A DNA stretch of 8,007 nt, from the NCBI GenBank assembly GCA_023433465.1, contig JAEZCR010000012.1:1-8007 (forward strand). The letters are read 5' to 3'. A program made the translations under genes and the position numbers. Numbering within the stretch: the stretch's first letter is position 1; the number at the start of each line of letters is the position of its first letter. Below are positions 1-6,010 of the stretch, in pieces. This DNA comes from Pseudomonadota bacterium. GTDB lineage: Bacteria > Pseudomonadota > Gammaproteobacteria > Steroidobacterales > Steroidobacteraceae. The notes beneath the pieces are model-generated. The model made no database searches. It was not told the DNA's origin and was given only the letters and a program-made list of their open reading frames with translations.

Positions 1-291
1 GTCGACGTCCGCGCGCATGCTGAATGCGCCGCCGCGAACGTCGACGTCGCCCACGAGGCGTCCGGTGAATGCGCGGCCCGCGCCGAGATTCCAGGTCGCG
101 TCGCCGAGCGCGAGGTCGCCATACCGGAGGCCGAGGCATTCGCCATTCCAGACCGAACCGCCGAGCTCGCGGCAGTTCACGCCGGCGGGCAGGGCGCCCG
201 CGAGCCACGCGGCGGGTAGATAGAGCACGAGGATCACGAGGAACACCACGACGCCCGCGGCGATGGTGAGTCCGAGCGATCGCTTGCGCAT
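1..291 (-). CDS. gspN: GspN, type II secretion protein N (N-terminal 97 residues; cut by window edge)
   Basis: This is the beginning of GspN, an accessory inner-membrane protein of the type II secretion system with a short cytoplasmic N-terminus, one membrane anchor and a periplasmic domain. The 97 visible residues start MRKRSLG, continue with a hydrophobic segment at about residues 8-32 that ends in YLPAAWLAG, and then carry the family-typical stretch GSVWNGEC (residues 45-52). Two cysteines (C40 and C52) flank the GSVWNG loop and could form a periplasmic disulfide. The start codon is chosen because its ATG overlaps the gspM stop by one base (TGATG). The rest of the gene lies off the left edge. 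In related gene clusters gspD can follow gspN, but that cannot be seen here. Family identity rests on the motif, size of anchor and position after gspM. Confidence 0.85.
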   Translation of the reverse strand, partial: MRKRSLGLTIAAGVVVFLVILVLYLPAAWLAGALPAGVNCRELGGSVWNGECLGLRYGDLALGDATWNLGAGRAFTGRLVGDVDVRGGAFSMRADVD

Positions 292-770
292 CAGCCTGCC
301 TTCAGCACGAGGCCGGCGTTGACCAGGCCGGGTTCGCCGGCCGCTTCGATTTCCGCGGATTCAACGCGCACGCCGTGACTCTGGGACAGGCGCGCGAGCC
401 AGGCCACCATGCCGTCGAACGGCACGCGGTCGAGCCGCACGCGCAGGCCCTTGTCGCCCGTGGGCTGACTGCTCGCCAGCGATTTGCCGAGCCCGCTTTC
501 GCGCGCGGAACTGTCGACGAGGCCGACGAGCGATTCTTCCGTGGCGAGGTTGCCGGCGGGGCCCGATGCGGCGAGTTCGGGCGCGGCGCTCTGGATGAAC
601 GCGAGGTCGGCCTGCTTGGCGGCGACACGCTGGCGCGCCTGCGTGATGTTGCGGTCGAGCGGCAGGATGATCCCGAGCAGCAGCAATACGACGGCCACCC
701 CAGCGCCGATGTTGACGACGCGGCGCTCACGTTCGGCGAGATTGGCGTACCAGGCGCGTAATGCGTTCAT
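291..770 (-). CDS. gspM: GspM, type II secretion inner-membrane platform protein
   Basis: GspM is a small bitopic inner-membrane protein that pairs with GspL in the assembly platform, linking the GspE ATPase to the pseudopilus. The 159-residue product has a short charged cytoplasmic N-terminus (LAERERRVV, residues 11-19), one transmembrane helix at about 19-38 and then a periplasmic part that starts with a helical, coiled-coil-like stretch (about 40-60). It ends in a ferredoxin-like region with the typical pattern RVPFDGMVAWLARL (residues 115-128). The length is normal for the family. The ATG overlaps the gspL stop by 4 nt (ATGA), so translation is likely coupled to gspL. GspM sequences are poorly conserved, so the call rests on topology, the VPFD...WL motif and position between gspL and gspN. 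Confidence 0.93.
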   Translation of the reverse strand: MNALRAWYANLAERERRVVNIGAGVAVVLLLLGIILPLDRNITQARQRVAAKQADLAFIQSAAPELAASGPAGNLATEESLVGLVDSSARESGLGKSLASSQPTGDKGLRVRLDRVPFDGMVAWLARLSQSHGVRVESAEIEAAGEPGLVNAGLVLKAG

Positions 771-2017
771 GAGCCCGCCTTGCGGACCTGGAGCCGGCCG
801 CTGTAGGAATCGCCGCTGTTGGAGCCGCCCTCGTTCTTCGCCTGCCAGTTCGCCGCGCGCAGTTGCTGGCCGATGGCGTCGACGCTCGTGGCATCCGGCG
901 CGCGGATGCGCAGGTCGAGCGTGCCTTCGCGGTACGTGAGTCCTTCGATCACGGCGTTCGGCGCGGCGGTGCGCGCATTGGCGACGGCGGCCAGCGCCGG
1001 AAGCAGGTTGCCCGATCCGCCGCCCCCGCGAATCTCCGCGAGGCGGCGCTCGACGCGCCGGCGAGCGTTGGTCGCATTCATCTGTCCGGGCATCGCCTGG
1101 CGGAATGCGTCTTCGATGCCGGCATCCAGCGTCGCCTCGCTCTTGTTGAGCCGGTTGAGTTCGAAGTAGCGGCTGCCGAGATGCAGGAACAAAAGCGCGC
1201 CGGCCAGGATCGCGGCGATGCGCCACGCCTTCCAGGACGTCTCGAGCGGCGAGGCGACCGCGAGCGGTCCCTGCAACAGATTGATGGCGTCGTCGGCCGC
1301 CGCGGCCGGCGCGAGCAATCCGAGTGAGCCGTGCTGCAGCACCTGCACCTTGACGCCGGTGAAGCGGTCGCGCAGCGCGTCGATTTCGGCCTGGTTCGCC
1401 TGCCACTCTTCCTGGCCCGCATACAGCAGGAGGCCGGGTATCGCGGGCTCGAGGCCGGCGACGGGCGAGGTCAGCTGCGACAGGGCCATGTCGATCGCAT
1501 CGGAGATCGAGCTCGAAGGGAAGACCAGCGGTGGGCCATCGGGACCGCGCAGTGTGATCGCGTCTTCCTCGAGCAACGCGATGAGCTGTCCCGGCATGGA
1601 GGGGAGCAAGGTCGCGGCCGAGTAGATAGCCTGCGGCTGGAGTCCGGCGGCGCGCAGCTCCGCGAGCCAGGCATCGATGCGCTTGCGCTCGACGACCACC
1701 ACGGGGACGCGTCCGGTGTCCGTCGACCGCTCGCCCAGCGCGAAGTGCAGGTTCTCGATTTCATCCGCGACCCGCTCCTCGAGCGCGTACGGGACCACCT
1801 GCGACAGCTTCGCGGCTCCCTTGGCCGGCGCCTCGCAGTCCGTCGCGAGCGCGTCCACCGACGGGACGATCACGGCGACGCGTCGGCCGACGGCGAGTTG
1901 CGCGGCCTGCTCGAGCGTGCCCGAGACGCGGTTGACGACGATCTGGCCGTCGGCGGAACACACCAGCCACTGGGGCGTCGCGCCCTCGCGCAGTTGAATG
2001 ACTAACGACTCGCTCAT
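767..2017 (-). CDS. gspL: GspL, type II secretion assembly-platform protein
   Basis: GspL is the bitopic inner-membrane protein that holds the cytoplasmic ATPase GspE and contacts GspM and the pseudopilins. The 416-residue product has an actin-like cytoplasmic domain (about 1-255) with the conserved block VPYALEERVADEIENLHFALG near residues 75-95. One transmembrane helix follows at about 264-282. The periplasmic part has a helical stretch (about 285-330), a glycine-rich hinge GGGGSG (331-336) and a ferredoxin-like C-terminal domain. The start MSESLVIQ is preferred because residues upstream in this frame do not look like GspL. The 25-nt gap to the gspK stop is the largest gap inside the operon and separates the pseudopilin block (G-K) from the platform block (L-N). 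No strong Shine-Dalgarno sequence is seen before the ATG. Confidence 0.96.
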   Translation of the reverse strand: MSESLVIQLREGATPQWLVCSADGQIVVNRVSGTLEQAAQLAVGRRVAVIVPSVDALATDCEAPAKGAAKLSQVVPYALEERVADEIENLHFALGERSTDTGRVPVVVVERKRIDAWLAELRAAGLQPQAIYSAATLLPSMPGQLIALLEEDAITLRGPDGPPLVFPSSSISDAIDMALSQLTSPVAGLEPAIPGLLLYAGQEEWQANQAEIDALRDRFTGVKVQVLQHGSLGLLAPAAAADDAINLLQGPLAVASPLETSWKAWRIAAILAGALLFLHLGSRYFELNRLNKSEATLDAGIEDAFRQAMPGQMNATNARRRVERRLAEIRGGGGSGNLLPALAAVANARTAAPNAVIEGLTYREGTLDLRIRAPDATSVDAIGQQLRAANWQAKNEGGSNSGDSYSGRLQVRKAGS

Positions 2018-2042
2018 GCGATCTTGGCTCGATGGATGGGGA

Positions 2043-3002
2043 TCATTCGCTGCCGAAACTGCGCTGCACGGTGCGCACCCGGTTGTCGGTGGGGTCGCGG
2101 AAGAGAACACTGTACAAAACGAACTCCGCAGTGCCAACCCGGATGTGCGTGCGCAGGCGGAACCACGAGGACTTGTCCGTCACCCGAGAAGCGACGATGT
2201 TCTTGAGATTCGGGTCGCCGATGACGTCGAGATAGGGCTGGAGCATCGGAAAGCAGTCGTTTTCACGCGGTACGTCCAGGTCCTGAAGCGAATACTCGGT
2301 CCTGTTCGCCGGATCGTTGCGGGTCGCATCGAGCACGAGGCCGGTCGCCGTGCAGACGTTGACGGCCACGTCGTTCGGCAGGGCAGTGATGTGAGGCGCC
2401 AGCTTCGCGTAGTTCTCCGCCCCGAAGCCGGGCAACGCCAGCAGCTCGGAGGGGTGCGTGATGAACGTGTTGGGTGGCCGGTACGGTGGATTCTGGGATA
2501 GATAGAGCGTGTCCTCGCCACCCTGGGAGGCGGGCGCGATGTCGGGATCTATCCAGTCGCGCAGCAGGTCGGCGTAACGCTTGTCGATGTTGTTGTCCTC
2601 GAGCAGCCGCTGGAAGACCGCGAGCTGGTGCTGGTCGACGTCGAAGTCGTTCACCTGCTGGTTCCACGACACGATGCTGTTCAGGTTGAAGCGGCCCTGC
2701 AGGTCCTCGAGCTGCGCCTGGATCCACACGCCGGTGCCTTCGATCTCGAGCGGACCGACCGGCTGAGCCCATTCCTGGTTGGTCTGCGTGCGCTGCGCGC
2801 TGGCATTGTTCTCGAGCACGATGCCCGCGAGCGCCTCGGCGGCCATGCCGGCCTGCAACGCCTGCTCGAACGTGAAAGTCGCCGCGGCGCGGCGCGCGGT
2901 CATCGCCTTGTTGTAGGTGATCGCGGCGGCCACCGTGGTCGCGATCGCGAACATCACGATCGCGACGAGGAGGGCGATCCCGCGTTGCCGCGCGTGTTTC
3001 AC
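2043..3002 (-). CDS. gspK: GspK, minor pseudopilin (tip of the T2SS pseudopilus)
   Basis: GspK caps the pseudopilus in a complex with GspI and GspJ and is the largest pseudopilin. The start is GTG at 3002, overlapping the gspJ stop by 4 nt (GTGA), and gives 319 residues. The leader is eight residues (VKHARQRG), cleaved before Ile9. The following hydrophobic helix ALLVAIVMFAIATTVAAAI lacks the glutamate at mature position 5, as is usual for GspK. Typical downstream motifs are DLQGRFNLNSI (100-110), LLRDWIDPD (146-154), GGEDTLYL (161-168) and NPPYRPPN (171-178), which lie in the region that binds calcium in characterised GspK proteins. C217 and C250 may form a disulfide. Length and domain content are normal for the family. 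GTG may lower initiation relative to gspJ. Confidence 0.96.
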   Translation of the reverse strand: MKHARQRGIALLVAIVMFAIATTVAAAITYNKAMTARRAAATFTFEQALQAGMAAEALAGIVLENNASAQRTQTNQEWAQPVGPLEIEGTGVWIQAQLEDLQGRFNLNSIVSWNQQVNDFDVDQHQLAVFQRLLEDNNIDKRYADLLRDWIDPDIAPASQGGEDTLYLSQNPPYRPPNTFITHPSELLALPGFGAENYAKLAPHITALPNDVAVNVCTATGLVLDATRNDPANRTEYSLQDLDVPRENDCFPMLQPYLDVIGDPNLKNIVASRVTDKSSWFRLRTHIRVGTAEFVLYSVLFRDPTDNRVRTVQRSFGSE

Positions 3003-3643
3003 GTCGGAATCTCGAATACCCGCTGCACGCGGCCCCAGTCCTCGAACACCACCGTGAGCTCGATCGCGAGCGGCCGCGTGAGCAGCATCTGGCTCACCGT
3101 GAGGGAGGTCACCGGCCCGCTGCTGCTGATCGCCGGCCAATCCGTGCGCCAGCTGCGCGAAACGGGCTCGAGGAAGCGCACCTCCACCGCGGAGATCTTC
3201 GTGAACACGATCCTCTGGCGCGGCTCGGTATTGAGCGCCGGATCGACCGCGAGCCAGTGCTCGCGCAGCAACGAACCGTCGATGAAGCGGTAACGCACGC
3301 GCTGCTCGGCGGGACGCTGGATGCCCGCGGGATTGCTCCAGCCCGCGCGCGTGAACGTGAGCACCGTGTTGTCCGAGCCGGTCGCGTAGATAGCCGGCAT
3401 CAATTGCCCGGTTCCCGAGGTGTCGCGCGCCGCGCGCATGACGATCTGCGCGAAGTCCTGCGCGACGATGCGCATGCCGCGCTGGATTTCGTTCACACGT
3501 TCCTGCGAGACGTTGAGCTCGTCGCGATTCGCGAGCGCCTGGTTGATCGCGCCGTAACCGATCGCGAACATGATCGCGGTGATGAAGATGGCGATCACCA
3601 CTTCGATGATCGTGAAGCCGCGCATGGACCCGTGGCCGCGCAT
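2999..3643 (-). CDS. gspJ: GspJ, minor pseudopilin
   Basis: GspJ is a tip pseudopilin that binds GspI and GspK. The 214-residue product begins MRGHGSMRG followed by FTIIEVVIAIFITAIMFAIG, a standard prepilin peptidase site (G9/F10) with glutamate at mature position 5 (E14). The C-terminal domain carries GspJ-type patterns: AQDFAQIVMRAARD (61-74), a central strand with VRYRFIDGSLLREHW (116-130) and the final strand PLAIELTVVFEDWGRVQRVFEIP. The first ATG is preferred: it overlaps the gspI stop by one base (TGATG) and gives a nine-residue leader, whereas the ATG at residue 7 would leave only two residues before the cleavage site. Length is normal for the family. Confidence 0.95.
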   Translation of the reverse strand: MRGHGSMRGFTIIEVVIAIFITAIMFAIGYGAINQALANRDELNVSQERVNEIQRGMRIVAQDFAQIVMRAARDTSGTGQLMPAIYATGSDNTVLTFTRAGWSNPAGIQRPAEQRVRYRFIDGSLLREHWLAVDPALNTEPRQRIVFTKISAVEVRFLEPVSRSWRTDWPAISSSGPVTSLTVSQMLLTRPLAIELTVVFEDWGRVQRVFEIPT

Positions 3644-4320
3644 CAGCGATCCGCTCCGGGTCCGGGTCTCGGGGTCGGTGTGGTGCCGGGGCTGCCAGGC
3701 GGTGTCCCTGGTGAGCCGGGCGTTCCGGGTTGGCCGGGCTGGCCCGGCGCGCCCGGAGCTCCGGGAGGATTGCCGGGGCCACCCTGCTGCGGATTGGCGC
3801 CACTCAGAGGCGCGGCGATCGGGGTGCTGATCGTCGAGGTCGATGCACCGATGACGCCGGAAACGCTCGTCATCCAGTTCAGCCGGTCGAGTTCCGTGCC
3901 GGCGGACTTGCCTTCATCGAAATCCATCCTGGACTGGCGGTTGCTGTTGTCGCGTGGACGGGTGTCATCGATCGTTTCTCCGGTCGGCCGCGCACGGATG
4001 TCGATGCGGAACATGCCCTTGATCGGTAGTTCGGTGACTTCCTCTTCCCACTGCCAGCGCATGCCGCCCATTTCCGCATTGCCCGTGCGCCGGCCCGGGC
4101 CGGGTTTCTGCTGGTTGATGCGGATCTCGGTCAGACGGTTCAGGGCGACCCATTCGGCCAGCGTCTTGTCCTTGAGGTAGATGATGTTGCTGGCCGAGGA
4201 CGTGATCGTTCCCAACAGGGCACCCACCGATACCGCGACGATCGCGAGCGCGACGAGCACTTCGAGTAGCGTGAAGCCGCGCGCGCGGGCGTGTTGATGC
4301 GGGGTCATCGGCGCTCTCAT
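3643..4320 (-). CDS. gspI: GspI, minor pseudopilin with an internal insertion and collagen-like C-terminal tail
   Basis: GspI starts the tip complex of the T2SS pseudopilus with GspJ and GspK. The prepilin site is RG/FTLLE (G15/F16, E20), followed by the helix VLVALAIVAVSVGALLG and the GspI signature AEWVALNRLTEIR (55-67). The pattern GMRWQWEEEV..LPIKGMFRIDIRARP (86-112) is also typical. Family members usually have about 120-130 residues, but this one has 225. There is an extra polar stretch at about 114-147, then NWMTSVSGVIG, which looks like the normal end of the domain. A low-complexity tail of about 65 residues follows, with a run of Gly-X-Pro triplets (180-213). The ATG at 4320 overlaps the gspH stop (ATGA). 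An in-frame ATG at 4308 sits behind GAGAG and could be the true start, shortening the leader by four residues. The tail is clearly in frame, because gspJ starts directly at its stop codon. Confidence 0.94.
   Translation of the reverse strand: MRAPMTPHQHARARGFTLLEVLVALAIVAVSVGALLGTITSSASNIIYLKDKTLAEWVALNRLTEIRINQQKPGPGRRTGNAEMGGMRWQWEEEVTELPIKGMFRIDIRARPTGETIDDTRPRDNSNRQSRMDFDEGKSAGTELDRLNWMTSVSGVIGASTSTISTPIAAPLSGANPQQGGPGNPPGAPGAPGQPGQPGTPGSPGTPPGSPGTTPTPRPGPGADR
3682..3783 (-). repeat. Collagen-like Gly-X-Pro repeat encoded in the 3' part of gspI
   Basis: Residues 180-213 of GspI read GGP, GNP, P, then seven uninterrupted triplets (GAP, GAP, GQP, GQP, GTP, GSP, GTP), a single inserted P, then GSP and GTT. 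At DNA level this is a run of GGN-NNN-CCN codons. Codon choice varies between copies, so it is not a simple perfect tandem repeat. The same DNA also gives a Gly/Pro-rich reading on the opposite strand, because GGN and CCN are complementary. Whether it folds as a collagen-type helix or stays unfolded is unknown; seven triplets is short for a stable triple helix. Confidence 0.9.
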
Positions 4321-4889
4321 CGGACTTGCGCCACGCGCGGGGCGGGAGCTGCGGGTTCGGTCTCTCCCGGCAGCACCAGCAGGATGTTGGTCTGCTCGTC
4401 GGTGAAGAGGCGCGCGCGGTCGCGGCCGCCTTCGCGCTCGAGCGTCACCTCGAACGAGGAGATGTCGCCGTTGGCGAAGATCATCACCTGGGGTTTGAAG
4501 TCCTCGATTTCCTTCTTCTTCGTGTCGAGCACGATGCGGCGACCCTCGACCACCATCCCGGGGCGGATGCCCGCGGGAAGTTTCCGTTCCCTCAGGGCAT
4601 CGTCCTCGTCGACGGGGCGCCATTCGTTCCCGAGGATGTCGAACACGACGAACGAGTAGCTGGTCATGTCCGCGCGGAACCCGTAATCGCGCGTCTGCAG
4701 TTCCGCCTGTTCGCGCACGTAGTTGAAGAGGGCGTCGAGGCGTTCAGCCTCTTTTTCCAGCTCGGTGTCGCGACGATCGCCGCCAAAGACCAGCACCGCA
4801 CCGGTCGCCACGAGGCCGATGATGAACACCACGACCATGATCTCGATCAGCGTGAAGCCGCGCGCGAACACGCGTTTCGCGCCGGACAT
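4317..4889 (-). CDS. gspH: GspH, minor pseudopilin
   Basis: GspH is a minor pseudopilin that joins the tip complex to the GspG shaft. The 190-residue product has the prepilin site ARG/FTLIE (G11/F12, E16) and the helix IMVVVFIIGLVATGAVLVFG. A globular domain follows, with family-type features such as ELEKEAERLDALFNYVREQAELQTRDYGF (residues 43-71) and a YSFVVFD strand (78-84). It ends LLVLPGETEP and then a short Pro/Ala-rich tail (about 175-190), echoing the longer unstructured tail on GspI. The ATG at 4889 lies 4 nt after the gspG stop and gives the normal short leader. A start further upstream in this frame would run into the 3' end of gspG and has no support. Confidence 0.94.
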   Translation of the reverse strand: MSGAKRVFARGFTLIEIMVVVFIIGLVATGAVLVFGGDRRDTELEKEAERLDALFNYVREQAELQTRDYGFRADMTSYSFVVFDILGNEWRPVDEDDALRERKLPAGIRPGMVVEGRRIVLDTKKKEIEDFKPQVMIFANGDISSFEVTLEREGGRDRARLFTDEQTNILLVLPGETEPAAPAPRVAQVR

Positions 4890-4893
4890 GTCG

Positions 4894-5334
4894 TTACTCG
4901 AGATTCCAGTTGCCAATGTCGGCATTGGCGCCGTCGCCACCTTCCTGGCCGTCGGCGCCGAGGGAGTAGAGGTCGTACTCCTGGCCGCGCGTTCCGGGGT
5001 AAACGTACTGGTAGGGATTGCCCCACGGATCCTTGCTGATGCGCTTGATGTAGCCGCCTTCGCGCCAGTTGCGGATGGTCGGATCGTTCGGCCGCTGCGA
5101 GAGCGCGGTCAATCCGATATCGGTGCTCGGGTACTTGTAATTGTCGAGCTTGAACATCGTGAGGGCGGTTTCGATCGCCTGGATGTCACTCTTGGCCTTG
5201 TTGACCTGCGCGCGCTCGACGTTGCCGAACACATTCGGCAGGATGACGGCGGCCAGCAATCCGATGATCACGACGACCACCATGATCTCGATGAGCGTGA
5301 AGCCGCGGGCGTAGCGTAGGGAGCGGAAATTCAT
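4894..5334 (-). CDS. gspG: GspG, major pseudopilin of the type II secretion system
   Basis: GspG polymerises into the periplasmic pseudopilus that pushes folded substrates through the outer-membrane secretin. The product has 146 residues, with an 11-residue leader MNFRSLRYARG cleaved before Phe12 and the helix FTLIEIMVVVVIIGLLAAVILP (E16 at mature position 5). The rest is strongly conserved: TDIGLTALSQRP (71-82), GGYIKRISKDPWGNPYQY (93-110), YPGTRGQEYDLYSLG (112-126) and ADGQEGGDGANADIGNW (127-143). The last block is the calcium-binding loop of known GspG proteins. The ATG at 5334 is chosen over an upstream TTG at 5373 because it gives a normal leader and leaves room for the promoter. It is the first gene of the operon. 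A perfect Shine-Dalgarno sequence is absent; only a GGGG run lies about 7 nt upstream. Confidence 0.98.
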   Translation of the reverse strand: MNFRSLRYARGFTLIEIMVVVVIIGLLAAVILPNVFGNVERAQVNKAKSDIQAIETALTMFKLDNYKYPSTDIGLTALSQRPNDPTIRNWREGGYIKRISKDPWGNPYQYVYPGTRGQEYDLYSLGADGQEGGDGANADIGNWNLE

Positions 5335-5356
5335 GAAAACCCCGTGGGGCAAAGCG

Positions 5357-5372
5357 GTGGCGGATGATAGCA
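5357..5372 (-). promoter_or_regulatory. Candidate extended -10 promoter of the gsp operon
   Basis: On the minus strand TGCTATCAT (5372-5364) matches the extended -10 pattern TGnTATnAT, with five of six hexamer bases. The predicted start of transcription is near 5357, giving a leader of about 23 nt before the gspG ATG. No -35 box is seen at 16-18 bp (the site is a C/G run), which extended -10 promoters can tolerate. The bases after the hexamer (CCGCCA) are GC-rich. The site lies just upstream of the rhombosortase start codon, so polymerase bound here would cover the 5' end of that gene. Confidence 0.5.
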
Positions 5373-5373
5373 A

Positions 5374-6000
5374 ATGAACGCTGAGACCCCCGCTACCGGG
5401 TCAGGCGGCGTCCTGAAGTCGCTCAACTGCGACCGCGCCTACGGGCTGGCCTTGCTGCTGGTCGCGGCGGGCCTCGGCCTGCTGGAACTGGGCGGAGATC
5501 CGGTTCGAAACGCGCTCGGTTACGACCGGGGCGCCATCGCGGGCGGCGAATGGTGGCGGTTGATCAGCGCCCATTTCGTCCACCTGGACGCGGAGCACAC
5601 CGTGCTGAACGTGCTCGGCGTGGTCCTCATGTGGGCCCTGTTCGCGCGCGACTACCCACCGTTGCGGTGGCTGGCTATCTATCTGTTCGCCGCGGCCGGT
5701 GTCAGCGCCGGACTCTGGTTCTTCAGTCCCGATGTGGAATGGTACGTCGGGTCGTCGGGCGCGTTGCATGGTGTCATGGCGGCCGGCACGCTCGCCCATC
5801 TCGTGCGCCGCGATCTCGACGGCTGGATTCTCGCGGCGTTCATCGTGGGGAAACTTTCCTACGAGCAGATTGCCGGCCAGATGCCGTTCGCGGGTGCATC
5901 GAACACGATCGTGGATGCGCATCTGTATGGCGCGATCGGGGGACTGGCGTGCGCCGCGCTGCTCGTCTTCGTCCTGAAGCGGCGTCCGCAATCGCTATAA
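5374..6000 (+). CDS. rrtA: Rhombosortase (rhomboid-family intramembrane serine protease for GlyGly-CTERM proteins)
   Basis: Rhombosortases cleave C-terminal GlyGly-CTERM anchors, mostly from exported proteins that use T2SS. The 208-residue product has about six hydrophobic segments (near 23-40, 74-91, 97-116, 126-143, 149-165 and 182-201). The catalytic motif is GSSGALHG (126-133) with Ser128 as nucleophile, and the partner histidine is His183 in DAHLYGAIGG (181-190). Other rhomboid or rhombosortase features are GGEWWRLISAHFVHLDAEHTVLN (57-79, with the H75-xxx-N79 oxyanion-type pair) and KLSYEQ (160-165). The compact size and the DAHLYGA motif favour rhombosortase over a general GlpG-type rhomboid. 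The ATG is the only good start; upstream there is only a weak GGA about 9 nt away and no clear promoter. The gene diverges from gspG across 39 bp and ends 10 bp before fabD. No GlyGly-CTERM substrate is encoded in the window. Confidence 0.88.
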   Translation: MNAETPATGSGGVLKSLNCDRAYGLALLLVAAGLGLLELGGDPVRNALGYDRGAIAGGEWWRLISAHFVHLDAEHTVLNVLGVVLMWALFARDYPPLRWLAIYLFAAAGVSAGLWFFSPDVEWYVGSSGALHGVMAAGTLAHLVRRDLDGWILAAFIVGKLSYEQIAGQMPFAGASNTIVDAHLYGAIGGLACAALLVFVLKRRPQSL

Positions 6001-6008
6001 TCCGCGCC
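5974..6008 (+). promoter_or_regulatory. Candidate fabD promoter overlapping the rhombosortase stop codon
   Basis: A perfect TATAAT lies at 5996-6001, its TAA being the stop codon of the upstream gene. The best -35 at a permitted distance is CTGAAG (5974-5979, 16-bp spacer, three of six matches), which is weak. The predicted start is near 6008, three bases before the fabD ATG, and no Shine-Dalgarno sequence fits between them. The bases following the box (CCGCGC) are GC-rich and almost identical to those at the acpP promoter. Confidence 0.55.
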
Positions 6009-6010
6009 CC

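Noticed and set aside
1331..2005. Plus-strand reading frame of 224 codons opposite gspL
   Set aside because: Antisense shadow of gspL with Arg/Asp-rich composition and no recognisable motif.
3257..4180. Long plus-strand reading frame with a Gly/Pro collagen-like section, opposite gspI and gspJ
   Set aside because: It is the complement of the Gly-X-Pro region of gspI (GGN and CCN codons complement each other) and of other coding sequence; no ribosome binding site or family motif, and it spans two firm genes on the other strand.
4326..5039. Plus-strand reading frame of 237 codons opposite gspG and gspH
   Set aside because: Antisense to two strongly conserved pseudopilin genes; its His/Asp-rich composition is typical of GC-rich shadow frames.
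5341..5350. CCCC-GT-GGGG palindrome with TTTT after it on the minus strand, resembling a terminator
   Set aside because: A two-base loop is too tight for a hairpin, and it lies in the gspG leader where termination would silence the operon.
5335..5373. Upstream extension of gspG to a TTG at 5373
   Set aside because: Would add 13 residues before a leader that is already of normal length and would begin upstream of the predicted transcript start.
5401..5991. Minus-strand reading frame opposite the rhombosortase gene
   Set aside because: The plus strand gives catalytic motifs and membrane segments; the antisense product has none.
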